A stretch of 64,000 nt of DNA from Streptomyces griseiscabiei (GTDB lineage: Bacteria > Actinomycetota > Actinomycetes > Streptomycetales > Streptomycetaceae), in NCBI RefSeq assembly GCF_020010925.1, contig NZ_JAGJBZ010000001.1:1054001-1118000 (forward strand). Direction: 5' to 3'. How positions within the stretch are numbered: position 1 is the first letter of the stretch; every line of letters begins with the position of its first letter. The position numbers were made by a program, and so were the translations under genes. Positions 54,037 through 63,372 of this stretch are shown here, piece by piece. The notes under the pieces are model-generated. The model was given only the letters and a program-made list of their open reading frames with translations. It was not told where the DNA came from and searched no databases.

Positions 54037-54954
54037 GTGACGACGACCATGACCAAACCCCCGGCCGACGCCGTGCCCGAGCCGCCGAAGAACGGCGGGC
54101 GCAGGCGTGGCCTCAAGGCGGCGCGGGCGGGCGGGCAGCATCACGCGGGCCCCGTCGCCTACATCATCCTCATCGTGTTCACCCTGGTGTCGGTCTTCCC
54201 GTTGTTCTGGACGGCGGTCGCCGCCTCCCGGGACAACGCGCGGCTGGCGGACACCCCGCCGCCGTTCTGGTTCGGCGCCAATCTCTTCGACAAGCTCGAA
54301 GTGGCCTGGAGCGACGCCAATCTGGGTGAGGCGTTCCTCAACACGACGATCGTGGCGGGCGTTTCGTCGCTGACGATCGTGGTCCTGTCGACCATCGCCG
54401 GGTTCGCCTTCGCCAAGCTGCGGTTCCGGGGCCGGGGCGCTCTGATGCTGATCGTGATCGGCACGATGATGGTGCCGCCCCAGCTCCAGGTGATCCCGCT
54501 CTACATGATGGTCGCCAAGCTCGACTGGACCGACCAGTTGCAGGCGGTGATCCTGCCGTCGCTGGTCAGCGCGTTCGGTGTGTTCTTCATGCGGCAGTAT
54601 CTGCTCCAGGCGCTGCCCGACGAGATCATCGAGGCGGCCCGCGTCGACGGCGCGAGCAGCTGGCGGGTGATCTGGCATGTGGTGTTCCCGGCCGCGCGGC
54701 CCGCGATGGCCGTGCTGGGCATGCTGATGTTCGTCCAGACCTGGAACGACTTCCTGTGGCCGTTCCTCGTCCTGACCCAGCTGGGCAATCCGACCGTGCA
54801 GGTCGCGGTCGCCGGTCTGGGCCGTGGCTACACCCCCGACCAGGCCCTCATCATGGCGGGCGCGCTGCTGAGCACGCTGCCGCTGCTCCTGGTCTTCGCG
54901 ATCTTCGGCAAGCAGATCGTGGGGGGCATCATGCAGGGCGCGGTGAAGGGGTGA
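54037..54954 (+). CDS. cebG: ABC permease CebG
   Basis: 305 residues, GTG start with TAGGAGA upstream. Six membrane helices; the EAA loop is IEAARVDGASSWRVIWHVVF (about 199-218), MalG type. Partner of CebF. The gene ends 179 bases before bglC, which has its own operator. Confidence 0.92.
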   Translation: MTTTMTKPPADAVPEPPKNGGRRRGLKAARAGGQHHAGPVAYIILIVFTLVSVFPLFWTAVAASRDNARLADTPPPFWFGANLFDKLEVAWSDANLGEAFLNTTIVAGVSSLTIVVLSTIAGFAFAKLRFRGRGALMLIVIGTMMVPPQLQVIPLYMMVAKLDWTDQLQAVILPSLVSAFGVFFMRQYLLQALPDEIIEAARVDGASSWRVIWHVVFPAARPAMAVLGMLMFVQTWNDFLWPFLVLTQLGNPTVQVAVAGLGRGYTPDQALIMAGALLSTLPLLLVFAIFGKQIVGGIMQGAVKG

Positions 54955-55120
54955 CGGGCTGACCGCCCGGCAGCACCCCGGCATCACCCCACCGCCACCC
55001 TCGCCGCCGCCCTCGGACACCTCGCGGTTCCACCGCGGGCCGGGTCATCGCCGCCCCGGCCCGTCCCTCCCGCCTGTTCCACTCCCCCCACCCACCTCCG
55101 TCGGTCTACCCGACCACCTA

Positions 55121-55134
55121 TGGGAGCGCTTCCA
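55121..55134. promoter_or_regulatory. CebR operator overlapping the bglC ribosome-binding site and start
   Basis: TGGGAGCGCTTCCA matches the CebR palindrome with one changed base. Its GGGAG is also the bglC Shine-Dalgarno, and its last base is the A of the ATG start codon at 55134. Confidence 0.9.
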
Positions 55135-56579
55135 TGCCTGAACCCGTGAACCCGGTCACCCCGGTGACCTTTCCGCCCGCCTTCCTCTGGGGCGCGGCCA
55201 CCTCCGCGTACCAGATCGAGGGAGCGGTGCGCGAGGACGGCCGTACGCCCTCCATCTGGGACACCTTCAGCCACACCCCGGGCAAGACCGCCGGTGGTGA
55301 GACCGGTGACATCGCTGTCGACCACTACCACCGCTACCGCGACGACGTGGCGCTGATGGCGGACCTGGGCCTGACCTCGTACCGCTTCTCCATCTCCTGG
55401 TCGCGGGTGCAGCCGACGGGCCGGGGCCCGGCGATCCAGCGCGGGCTGGACTTCTACCGGCGGCTGGTCGACGAACTGCTGGAGAAGGGCATCAAGCCGG
55501 CCGTCACCCTCTACCACTGGGACCTTCCGCAGGAGCTGGAGGACGCGGGCGGCTGGCCCGAGCGGGACGTCGTGCACCGCTTCGCCGAGTACGCGCGGAT
55601 CGTGGGCGAGGCGCTGGGCGACCGGGTCGAGCAGTGGATCACCCTCAACGAGCCCTGGTGCACGGCGTTCCTGGGCTACGGCTCCGGGGTGCACGCGCCG
55701 GGCCGTACGGACCCGGTGGCGTCGCTGCGCGCGGCCCACCATCTGAACGTGGCGCACGGGCTGGGGGTTTCGGCGCTCCGCTCGGCGATGCCGGCCCGCA
55801 ACTCGATCGCGGTCAGCCTGAACTCCTCGGTGGTCCGGCCGGTCACGAACGCGCCCGAGGATCTGGCGGCGGCCCGGCGGATCGACGACCTGGCGAACGG
55901 TGTCTTCCACGGGCCGATGCTGCACGGGGCGTACCCGGAGACCCTGCTCGCCGCCACCTCCTCGCTCACGGACTGGTCGTTCGTGCTGGACGGCGATCTG
56001 GCGACGGCCAACCAGCCGCTGGACGCGCTGGGGCTGAACTACTACACGCCCACGCTGGTGGGCGCCGCCGACGCCGATCTCCAGGGCCCCCGGGCGGACG
56101 GCCACGGGGCGAGCGCGCACTCGCCGTGGCCGGGCGCGGACGACGTCCTGTTCCACCAGACGCCGGGCGAGCGCACGGAGATGGGCTGGACCATCGACCC
56201 GACCGGGCTGCACGAGCTGATCATGCGGTACGCGCGGGAGGAGGCCCCGGGGCTGCCGCTGTACATCACCGAGAACGGCGCCGCGTACGACGACAAGATG
56301 GACGCGGACGGCCGGGTCCACGACCCCGAGCGCATCGCCTACCTCCACGGCCACCTCCGGGCGGTCCGGCGCGCGATCGCCGAGGGGGCCGACGTCCGGG
56401 GCTACTACCTGTGGTCCCTGATGGACAACTTCGAGTGGGCGTACGGCTACGGGAAGCGGTTCGGTGCCGTGTACGTCGACTACGCCACCCTCACCCGTAC
56501 GCCGAAGTCGAGCGCGTACTGGTACGGGCAGGCGGCGAAGACGGGGGCGTTGCCGCCGCTGGCGACGTCCTCGGCGTAA
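55134..56579 (+). CDS. bglC: Beta-glucosidase BglC (GH1)
   Basis: 481 residues, cytosolic, standard GH1 length. Acid/base Glu in TLNEPWC (E173) and nucleophile Glu in YITENGAA (E380); N-terminal [20 protein letters not shown] and C-terminal [20 protein letters not shown] line the glycone site. It cleaves imported cellobiose to glucose, thereby also removing the CebR inducer. Corresponds to SCO2798. Confidence 0.93.
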   Translation: MPEPVNPVTPVTFPPAFLWGAATSAYQIEGAVREDGRTPSIWDTFSHTPGKTAGGETGDIAVDHYHRYRDDVALMADLGLTSYRFSISWSRVQPTGRGPAIQRGLDFYRRLVDELLEKGIKPAVTLYHWDLPQELEDAGGWPERDVVHRFAEYARIVGEALGDRVEQWITLNEPWCTAFLGYGSGVHAPGRTDPVASLRAAHHLNVAHGLGVSALRSAMPARNSIAVSLNSSVVRPVTNAPEDLAAARRIDDLANGVFHGPMLHGAYPETLLAATSSLTDWSFVLDGDLATANQPLDALGLNYYTPTLVGAADADLQGPRADGHGASAHSPWPGADDVLFHQTPGERTEMGWTIDPTGLHELIMRYAREEAPGLPLYITENGAAYDDKMDADGRVHDPERIAYLHGHLRAVRRAIAEGADVRGYYLWSLMDNFEWAYGYGKRFGAVYVDYATLTRTPKSSAYWYGQAAKTGALPPLATSSA

Positions 56580-56730
56580 CGGACTCCGGGCTAGGGGCAA
56601 GGGGCAACGGACCACTGGGCCGGGGGCTGGGGAGCCCCCTGGGGGAAACGGGGGAACGGGGAGCGGGGGCCCCGGGGCGCGGCGCGGTTAGGGGAGCGCC
56701 GCGCCCCGGTGTGTGTGGCGGGTGTGTGGG

Positions 56731-57150
56731 TCAGAGAGTGCCTGGGGATGCCAGCCACTGCGTCGGCTGGCCGGTGACCGAGGCGATGGTCTCGAAGTCG
56801 TTGTCGTAGTGGAGCACGGTCAGGCCCTGGAGTTCGGCGGTCGCGGCGATCAGAAGGTCGACAGCGCCCGCGGACCGGTGTCTCCCTCGGTCGGTGAGGC
56901 TTCGTTGCACCTCCCATGCCCGTGTCACCGCCCGGTCGTCCAGGGGAGTCCAGCCGAACAACGCGTCGAGGTCGCGGACCAGCTCTGCCCGGTCCTCGGC
57001 GTTCCTGGCGCTGTAGAGGAATTCCACCTCGGTGAGCGGGCAGCGAGCGATCAGCCCCTCGTGCAGCGGCTTCTCCCACTGGGTGCGAGCCTGCTGTTTC
57101 AGAATGCGGACCAACGCACTGGTGTCGACCAAGTAGACGGCGGCGGTCAT
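56731..57150 (-). CDS. vapC: VapC toxin (PIN-domain ribonuclease)
   Basis: 139 residues from ATG 57150, which overlaps the VapB stop by 4 bases. PIN acidic residues: Asp in VYLVDTSALVRIL (9), Glu in LTEVEFLYSAR (about 44), Asp in GAVDLLIAATAEL (about 100) and Asp in LHYDNDFETIA (about 118-120). A VapC RNase of the mycobacterial/actinobacterial type, which typically cleaves tRNA or rRNA. Toxin-antitoxin pair with the gene upstream. Confidence 0.9.
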   Translation of the reverse strand: MTAAVYLVDTSALVRILKQQARTQWEKPLHEGLIARCPLTEVEFLYSARNAEDRAELVRDLDALFGWTPLDDRAVTRAWEVQRSLTDRGRHRSAGAVDLLIAATAELQGLTVLHYDNDFETIASVTGQPTQWLASPGTL

Positions 57151-57356
57151 CGACGGTAGTTCTCCTTGTCGAGCAGCACGTCGAAGTCCCCGGCGTCCGC
57201 CCGCGCCGCGAGCCTGGCCAGCGCGAGCGCCCGCTTCTTGCGTTCGACACCTTCCTTGAGCGCGGCGTTGACGGTGTCCTTCTTCGTCTTGGTCCCGAAA
57301 GCTATGGCGGCCTCGGCCAGCAGTTCCTCGTCGATGTCGATCAACGTCTTGGCCAT
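57147..57356 (-). CDS. vapB: VapB antitoxin
   Basis: 69 residues. Ribbon-helix-helix N-terminus: TLIDIDEELLAEAAIAFGTK then TKKDTVNAALKEGVERKKRA, the VapB (type II) pattern; the C-terminal third (ADAGDFDVLLDKENYRR) would bind VapC. It neutralises VapC and represses the pair's promoter. Upstream DNA (57361-57410) is unusually AT-rich and palindromic. Confidence 0.9.
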   Translation of the reverse strand: MAKTLIDIDEELLAEAAIAFGTKTKKDTVNAALKEGVERKKRALALARLAARADAGDFDVLLDKENYRR

Positions 57357-57365
57357 GAGGACTCC

Positions 57366-57401
57366 CCATATATATCCGGATGCACATCGAGTATATACAG
57401 A
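57366..57401 (-). promoter_or_regulatory. AT-rich vapBC promoter/operator region
   Basis: TATATATCC (57368-57376) and the 8-bp palindrome GTATATAC (57392-57399) flank a GGATGCACATCGA segment. Such AT-rich repeats are the usual VapB binding sites and also supply the -10. It is conspicuous against the GC-rich background. Confidence 0.55.
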
Positions 57402-57444
57402 GTGCTCGCATCCGCGAGGAAGAGCGCGCCCCTGACGGCGGTGG

Positions 57445-57930
57445 TCAGAGCTGCCGGTAGTAGTACACCGTCGGGAACGGGACGCAGCCGAGGCTCTCGT
57501 ACAGGGCGCGGGCGGGGGCGTGGAAGGTGTCGCCGCCGGTGCCGATCTCGACGAGTTTCGTGCCGTGTGCGCGCAGGTCGGTGAAGGCGTGCTCGCACAG
57601 GGCGGTGCCCGTGCGGCCGCCGCGGTGGTGCCGGTCCACGGCGAGCAGGGTGATCTCGCCGTGCCGGCGGGCGGGGTCGGCCCGCCAGGCGACATAGCCG
57701 GCGAGGACGCCGTCGGCGGACTCGGCCACCGCGACGTACCGGTGCCGGGCCGGGTCGTGCAGGGTGGGCACCAGCTCGCGGTAGTCACCGCGCCAGTCGG
57801 CGTGCAGGGTGGCGAGGACGAGCCCGTCGAGGAGGGTGCCGACGGAGTCCTCGTAGAACAGCCGGAACGTGTCGACGGTGAGTTCGGTGAGTCGTGCCAG
57901 GTCGTCCTGGACGTATGCGCGAATCAGCAT
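57445..57930 (-). CDS. GNAT-family acetyltransferase
   Basis: 161 residues from ATG 57930 (GAGAGG upstream; the frame stays open further 5'). Acetyl-CoA loop in VDRHHRGGRTGTALCEHA with ITLLAVD strand, and the C-terminal ALYESLGCVPFPTVYYYRQL typical of GNAT enzymes. Cytosolic; substrate unknown. Stands alone, divergent from the NUDIX gene. Confidence 0.85.
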   Translation of the reverse strand: MLIRAYVQDDLARLTELTVDTFRLFYEDSVGTLLDGLVLATLHADWRGDYRELVPTLHDPARHRYVAVAESADGVLAGYVAWRADPARRHGEITLLAVDRHHRGGRTGTALCEHAFTDLRAHGTKLVEIGTGGDTFHAPARALYESLGCVPFPTVYYYRQL

Positions 57931-58084
57931 GGAGTGGACCTCTCGGGAGCCGAGGGAGGAAAGGGACACCTCTGGCCCGCCGGTCACACGGTCGGTGCCG
58001 GTGGGCCGACCTCAGCGGCGCGTACGCCAGGAAGAGAAGCACTCCATGCACGGCATGCTAGCGGCCTACGAAGGGACAGGTCAT

Positions 58085-58528
58085 ATGACTTTGCTGGTCG
58101 CCGCCGTCATCGTCCACGACCGGGCCGCGGGCCGGGTCGTCCTCCTCCAGCGGGGCGAGAACGCCAAGTTCGCCCGGGGCCGGTGGCACCTGCCCGTCGG
58201 GAAGAGCGAACCCGGGGAGCCCGTCACCGCGACCGCCGTGCGCGAGCTGTACGAGGAGACGGGCCTGACCGTGAAGCCGGAGGCGCTGGAGGTCGTGCAC
58301 CTGGTCCACGCGGCCCACGGCGTCGAGGCACCGGACGGCTTCCTCACCGTCGCCTTCGCCGCCCACGAGTGGACCGGCGAGCTGGAGAACCGGGAACCGC
58401 ACAAGCACGCCCAGGCCCGCTGGACCGACACCAGCGCCCTCCCCGAGGACTTCGTGGAGGGCGACGCGGCCGCGCTGCGCGGGTATCTCGACGGAGGGCC
58501 GCGACTGTCGCTGTACGACTGGACCTGA
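58085..58528 (+). CDS. NUDIX hydrolase
   Basis: 147 residues from ATG 58085 (AAGGGA upstream); an in-frame ATG at 58046 would add 13 residues. The NUDIX box is complete: GKSEPGEPVTATAVRELYEE followed by TGL (about 40-62), with the metal-binding Glu residues. It hydrolyses a nucleoside diphosphate derivative; substrate not predictable. Divergent from the GNAT gene. Confidence 0.87.
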   Translation: MTLLVAAVIVHDRAAGRVVLLQRGENAKFARGRWHLPVGKSEPGEPVTATAVRELYEETGLTVKPEALEVVHLVHAAHGVEAPDGFLTVAFAAHEWTGELENREPHKHAQARWTDTSALPEDFVEGDAAALRGYLDGGPRLSLYDWT

Positions 58529-58609
58529 GCGCGGGAGCGGCGGTACGGCGACCGCCGTACCGCCACCGGGTGTCACCGCGGCCGGTGCCACCGCTTCAGC
58601 CGGCGTCCG

Positions 58610-58807
58610 TCACAGACGCCACCACACGTCGAACTGACCGTCCGGGCGCCGGGAGACGACGAAACCGCCGTAGGTGAACGGAGGTTCGATGTTGGCGAAG
58701 TTCAGGACGGACTGGGCGTCGGAGAGGATCGAATGGACCCAGGGGCCCGCCGCCTCGTCGGCGGCCTGATCCCTGAGTTGCCGGAGTTCCGCGATGTTCT
58801 CGGACAT
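58610..58807 (-). CDS. Small protein of unknown function
   Basis: 65 residues with AAGGAG 9 bases before the ATG at 58807, which marks it as a real gene despite the size. Sequence blocks: SENIAELRQLRDQAADEAAG, WVHSILSDAQSVLNFANIEP, and GGFVVSRRPDGQFDVWWRL. No membrane segment or known family. Lies between the NUDIX gene and the galactosidase operon. Confidence 0.65.
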   Translation of the reverse strand: MSENIAELRQLRDQAADEAAGPWVHSILSDAQSVLNFANIEPPFTYGGFVVSRRPDGQFDVWWRL

Positions 58808-58962
58808 GGGGAGCGACTCCTTTCCCGTGGGTGGTGGACCCGTTGAGAGGGTGGGCGGCCAAGGCGCCGCCCACCCACAGGAGAAACTACTCTCCGCGTT
58901 CGAATGACTACAGAGCGCGATCGGAGTGAGTGCGGGGCGCACACGCGCCCGCGCGGTCCGGG

Positions 58963-60993
58963 TCAGCGCGGCTCGCGCACCACCGCCACATCCCCGGCCG
59001 CCACCAGCACGGACGCCGAAGCTCCGGCCGTGATGAGCGGCTTGCCGGTGAGCAGTTCGGACGCGTCGGCGGAGACCGTGATCTCGGCCGGTGACTCCCC
59101 GTGGTTGATCAGGAAGAGGTAGTCCGCGTCCGGGCCCCGGCGCAGTACGGCCTCCACACCGTCGGGGGTCGGGCGGACGGACTCGACGCCCGCCTCGGTA
59201 CGGACGCGGTCCAGGAGGGACGCCAGGGTAGCCGGGTCCGGGCGGGTGGCCACGTACCAGGCCGTGCCCGAGCCGTGCGCGTGGCGGGTGACCGCCGGGA
59301 CTCCGGTCAGCGGGCCCGAGGCGTACGACGTGACGGCCTCCGCGCCCGCGAGGGCGACCCGTTCCGACCAGAGGGAGGCCGTACCGCCCTCGCTCAGTTC
59401 CACCGACTCCCCCGGCAGCAGCGGGAACAGCTCGTCCGTGCGGACGCCGAGGGTCTCGCGGAACGCGCCCGGGTAACCGCCCAGCCGGACATGGCAGTTC
59501 TCGTCCACCGCGCCGCTGTGGAAGCCGACCGCGAGGGTGCCGCCGGCCTCCGCGAAGCCGGTCAGGTTGGCCGCGCCCGCGTCGTCCACCAGGTAGAGAC
59601 TCGGGGCCAGCACCAGCTTGTAGGAGGAGAGGTCGGCGTCGGGGCGGACGAAGTCCACCGCCACACCGGAGCGCCACAGCGGCTCGTACCAGGAGCGCAC
59701 CTGGTCCTGGAAGCGAAGCAACTCGCTGGGCTGGGACGGGAGTTCCACCGCCCACCAGGCGCTCCAGTCCCAGACGATCGCGACCTCGGCGACGCCCCTG
59801 CTGCCGCGCACCTCCGCCAACGACCGCAGATCCGCGCCCAGTCGGACGACGTCACGCCAGATCCGGCTGTCCGTGCCCGCGTGCGGCAGCATCGCCGAGT
59901 GCCACTGCTCGGCGCCCGCCTTGGCGGCCCGCCACTGGAAGTAGGCGATGCCGTCGGCGCCCCGGGCCACATGGGCGAGGGCGTTGCGGCGCAACTCCCC
60001 CGCCGTCTTGGCCCGGTTGACCGGCTGCCAGTTGACCGCGCCGGTGGAGTGCTCCATCAGCAGCCACGGAGCGCCGCCCGCCAGCGAGCGCACCAGGTCG
60101 CCGCTGAGCGCGATGTCGATCTCGGACTCGGGGTCCGTGGACTGGAGGTAGTGGTCGTTCGACACGATGTCCAACTCCGGCGCCCAGCGCCAGTAGTCGA
60201 GCTTGTCGAAGTTGTACATCACCATGAAGTTGGTGGTGGCGGGGGTCGCGGGGGCCGCCTCCAGCAGTACCTCGCGCTCCGCCTTGCACAGCGACAGCAG
60301 GGCGTCGGAGCAGAAGCGGCGCCAGTCCAGCTGGTGGGTCGGGTTGGGGACCGCGCCGGTCGGGCGGGGCGGGATGATCTCGTCCCAGTCGTAGTACCAC
60401 TGGCTCCAGAACGTCGTGCCCCAGGCGTGGTTGAGCGCCGCCAGGTCGTCGTCGTACTTCTCGCGCAGCCAGACCCGGAACGCCGCCGCGCTGGTGTCGC
60501 AGTGGCACTCGCCGTTGTGGCAGCCGTACTCGTTGTGGACGTGCCACATGACGACGGCCGGGTGGTCGGCGTACCGCTCGCCGAGCACCCGGGCGATCCG
60601 CAGGGCCGCCTCGCGGTAGGCGGGGCTGGAGGGGCAGAAGGTCTGCCGGCTGCCGTACGAGAGGGTGCGGCCGTCCTTGTCGACGGGCAGCGCCTCGGGG
60701 TGCCTGACGAAGAACCAGGCCGGCGGGGCGGCCGTCGGGGTCGCCAGGTCGGCGGCGATGCCGTTGTCGTGGAGCAGGGCGAGGATCTTGTCGAGGCGGG
60801 TGAAGTCGTACTCGCCCTCGCGCGGCTCCAGGAGCGCCCACGAGAAGATGTTGACGCTCACCATGTTCACGCCCGCCTCACGCATGAGGCGTACGTCCTC
60901 GGCCCAGACCTCCTCGGGCCACTGCTCGGGGTTGTAGTCGCCGCCGTAGGCGAGACCCGGGACGTTCAGTTCGCGCTTCGCTTCGCGCTTCAT
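58963..60993 (-). CDS. Beta-galactosidase (GH42)
   Basis: 676 residues, cytosolic. GH42 barrel with acid/base Glu in HVHNEYGCH (E155) and nucleophile Glu in LMEHSTGAVNW (E314); N-terminal YGGDYNPEQWPEEVWAEDVR is the family opening. The zinc-cluster cysteines common in GH42 are visible (CHNGECHC). C-terminal beta-sandwich domains follow (trimerisation region and Big_C). ATGA overlap with the GH36 gene upstream, so co-translated. It would cleave imported beta-galactosides, or short galacto-oligosaccharides. Confidence 0.92.
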   Translation of the reverse strand: MKREAKRELNVPGLAYGGDYNPEQWPEEVWAEDVRLMREAGVNMVSVNIFSWALLEPREGEYDFTRLDKILALLHDNGIAADLATPTAAPPAWFFVRHPEALPVDKDGRTLSYGSRQTFCPSSPAYREAALRIARVLGERYADHPAVVMWHVHNEYGCHNGECHCDTSAAAFRVWLREKYDDDLAALNHAWGTTFWSQWYYDWDEIIPPRPTGAVPNPTHQLDWRRFCSDALLSLCKAEREVLLEAAPATPATTNFMVMYNFDKLDYWRWAPELDIVSNDHYLQSTDPESEIDIALSGDLVRSLAGGAPWLLMEHSTGAVNWQPVNRAKTAGELRRNALAHVARGADGIAYFQWRAAKAGAEQWHSAMLPHAGTDSRIWRDVVRLGADLRSLAEVRGSRGVAEVAIVWDWSAWWAVELPSQPSELLRFQDQVRSWYEPLWRSGVAVDFVRPDADLSSYKLVLAPSLYLVDDAGAANLTGFAEAGGTLAVGFHSGAVDENCHVRLGGYPGAFRETLGVRTDELFPLLPGESVELSEGGTASLWSERVALAGAEAVTSYASGPLTGVPAVTRHAHGSGTAWYVATRPDPATLASLLDRVRTEAGVESVRPTPDGVEAVLRRGPDADYLFLINHGESPAEITVSADASELLTGKPLITAGASASVLVAAGDVAVVREPR

Positions 60994-62333
60994 TCGGCAG
61001 CCCCTTCGGCTTCCAGTCCGTTGTCCGTGCCCCTGCTCAGCAGGCGGCGGGTCGTGTCCACGCCCCACGGGTCCAGCGACAGCAGCCGGTCGCTGGAGGC
61101 CATCAGGCCGCCCGTGGCCTCGACGTGCGCCGCCCAGCGCTCGCGGGTCTCCACGGCGGGGCGGGCCATCAGGCAGTCGGGGTCGTTCACCCAGAGGCGG
61201 CCGTGCTGCCACTGGCGGCCGGCGCCGGTGAACTCGGCGGGGTCCTGGCCGGGCTGGCTGTAGTCGTCCGCCTCGGGGCGCCGGTGCGGGGCCGTGTCGG
61301 GGCTGACCCGCATCGCGTCGAACAGCCCGATCGAGGGGAGGATCGGCGCGCCGCAGCCCAGCAGGTAGGCGTCGGGGCCGATCGCGGCGCGGATCAGTTC
61401 GATCCCGGAGCGGTACGCGGCGAGCGCGTCCACGTCGGCGTGGCGTACGCCGTCCAGGGCGCCCGCGTAGAGGAAGTCGACCTTGAAGTAGTCGTAGCCC
61501 TCGGCGCGCAGGGTGGTGAAGACCTCGGTGAGGTACGCCGCCGCCCCGGGGTGGGTGGTGTCGAGCACGTACAGGTCGTGGCCCCAGTTGCGGCCGGCGT
61601 GGGTGGGGGCGCCGTTCGCGTCGCGCACCAGCCACTCGGGGTGCTCGGCGGCCAGGGTGCTCGCCGGGTCGACCAGGAAGGGCGCCGTCCAGATGCCGGC
61701 GCGGCGCCCGCGTGCCCGGATGGCCTCGGCGATGCCCTCGCGGGAGCGGAAGCGGCCGGAGAGGGTGAGCCAGTCGCCGAGGGCCTTCTGGTAGCCGTCG
61801 TCGATCTGGACGACGTCGATGGGCAGGTCGAGGGTGTCCATCGCCCGGAGGTTCTCGTGGATGTCGTCCTCGGTGACGGAGGTGAAGTACTCGTACCAGG
61901 AGCACCAGACGGTGGGTGCCGGGCGGGGGGCCGTGAGGCCGAGGCTCGCCGCCCAGTCGCCCAGCACCGACTGGATGTGTTCGCCGGTCCACTCCTTCAC
62001 GGGGCCGTCGGCGCTCACCTCCGCCCGGCCGTCGCGGACGACGAGGCGGATCGAGGGCACCTCGGCGGTCGGCTCGGGCGCCGCCCACAGCCGTACGGGG
62101 GTGCCGTCGCCCGGGTCGAGCGCGAGCAGGCCCTCGCCCTGGAAGGTGTCGGCGGGCACGGTGCGGCCGGGGCGGTAGCAGACGGTGGCCCAGTTGGCGC
62201 CGGTCGGGCGGTACGGGGCGTCGCCGAGGGCGTAGGGGCCGCTGGGGCTCCAGGACTGCCAGCCCTCCTCGTGGACCCGGGCCGTGTGCGGGTCCACGGG
62301 CACGGAGGTGACCGGGGTGAAGGGGTGGGGCAC
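60990..62333 (-). CDS. Alpha-galactosidase (GH36)
   Basis: 447 residues, GTG start with GAGAGAG upstream. GH36/GH-D barrel with nucleophile Asp in YFKVDFLYAG (D286) and acid/base Asp in MRVSPDTAPH (D346); CSWYEYFTSVTEDD and VVQIDDGYQKALGDWLTLSG shape the pocket. It is shorter than large bacterial GH36 enzymes (about 720), as it lacks most of the N-terminal supersandwich domain. Probably cytosolic. Followed by GH42 with 4-base overlap, and preceded by two ABC permease genes. Confidence 0.88.
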   Translation of the reverse strand: MPHPFTPVTSVPVDPHTARVHEEGWQSWSPSGPYALGDAPYRPTGANWATVCYRPGRTVPADTFQGEGLLALDPGDGTPVRLWAAPEPTAEVPSIRLVVRDGRAEVSADGPVKEWTGEHIQSVLGDWAASLGLTAPRPAPTVWCSWYEYFTSVTEDDIHENLRAMDTLDLPIDVVQIDDGYQKALGDWLTLSGRFRSREGIAEAIRARGRRAGIWTAPFLVDPASTLAAEHPEWLVRDANGAPTHAGRNWGHDLYVLDTTHPGAAAYLTEVFTTLRAEGYDYFKVDFLYAGALDGVRHADVDALAAYRSGIELIRAAIGPDAYLLGCGAPILPSIGLFDAMRVSPDTAPHRRPEADDYSQPGQDPAEFTGAGRQWQHGRLWVNDPDCLMARPAVETRERWAAHVEATGGLMASSDRLLSLDPWGVDTTRRLLSRGTDNGLEAEGAAE

Positions 62334-62392
62334 GGTGGTTCTCTCTCAGGGGTTCAGGAACGGTTGTGGCGCCGGACCCGTTTCGGGCACGG

Positions 62393-62427
62393 CTCCGGCG
62401 CCGGACCTCGGTGGTCCGGCGCCGGAG
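62393..62427 (-). terminator. Perfect 15-bp hairpin between permease and GH36
   Basis: CTCCGGCGCCGGACC (62393-62407) and exact complement (62413-62427), 5-base loop, 19 bases after the permease stop and before the GH36 start. It may attenuate transcription of the glycosidases relative to the transporter. Confidence 0.7.
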
Positions 62428-62445
62428 CGCTGGCGGAAGGCCGTG

Positions 62446-63372
62446 TCAGCCCTTGTTCGCGCCCAGGGTGAGGCCGCCCACGAACTGCCGCTGGAGCAGG
62501 AAGTAGACGATCAGGGTCGGGATCGCGGTGAGCAGGGCTCCGGCGGCGACGAGGTTGTTGTCGGTGAAGAACTGGCCGGAGAGGTTGTTCAGCGCCGAGG
62601 TGATCGGCATGTTCTCGCCGGTGGAGATCAGGACGAGCGCCCAGAAGAAGTCGTTGTAGATCCAGATGGACAGCAGCGTGGCGAGGGCGGCCATCGCGGG
62701 CTTGCACAGCGGTAGCACGATCTGCCAGTACATCCGCCACACCGAGGCGCCGTCGACGAGCGCGGCCTCGGTCAGTTCGTGCGGCAGGGAGCGCATGTAG
62801 TTGCTGAGCACGAAGGCGCAGAACCCGGACTGGAACGCGATGTGGATGAGGACCAGGCCGAGCGCGGAGTCGTACAGCTTGCCGCTCATCGTGATGCCGG
62901 GCAGGTCGATGAGCAGGTAGAGGCGGTACAGCGGGGTGATGATGACCTGCTGCGGGAGCAGGTTGCCCGCCGTGAACAGCAGCAGCAGGAACAGGTTGAC
63001 GCGGAAGTCGAAGCGGCTGACGTAGAACGCGACCATCGACGACAGGAACAGCGTGAGCAGCACCGCCGGGACGGCGATGATCAGCGTGTTCACGAAGTAG
63101 TGCGTCATGTCCGACTGCGTGAACGCGTTCGTGAAGTTGTCGAGGGTCAGCTTGTCGGGCCAGGAGACATAGCCCTTCTCGGATGTCTCCGAGTAGGGCC
63201 TGAGGGCCGCGTAGATCGCCCAGAGCAGCGGGGCGAGCCAGGCCAGCGCGGTGCCGGCCAGGAACACGTGCAGCAGGATCCGGGCGGGCCGGACGGGCGT
63301 ACGGACCTTGTGCAGGCCCGTCGCGGGGTCCGTCATGACGCCCTTGGTGACGGTGGGGGCGGAGGCGCTCAT
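62446..63372 (-). CDS. Sugar ABC permease, MalG type
   Basis: 308 residues, six membrane helices, EAA loop LTEAALVDGASVWRMYWQIV (about 201-220). The C-terminus RQFVGGLTLGANKG is typical of carbohydrate importer subunits. Pairs with the upstream MalF-type gene (ATGA overlap). Placed before alpha- and beta-galactosidases, so imports galactosides such as melibiose, raffinose or lactose-type sugars. Confidence 0.9.
   Translation of the reverse strand: MSASAPTVTKGVMTDPATGLHKVRTPVRPARILLHVFLAGTALAWLAPLLWAIYAALRPYSETSEKGYVSWPDKLTLDNFTNAFTQSDMTHYFVNTLIIAVPAVLLTLFLSSMVAFYVSRFDFRVNLFLLLLFTAGNLLPQQVIITPLYRLYLLIDLPGITMSGKLYDSALGLVLIHIAFQSGFCAFVLSNYMRSLPHELTEAALVDGASVWRMYWQIVLPLCKPAMAALATLLSIWIYNDFFWALVLISTGENMPITSALNNLSGQFFTDNNLVAAGALLTAIPTLIVYFLLQRQFVGGLTLGANKG

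Noticed and set aside
60994..62088. A 365-codon upstream extension of the GH42 frame
   Set aside because: It lies wholly inside the GH36 gene in another frame; GH42 starts at the ATG overlapping the GH36 stop, with the family N-terminus.
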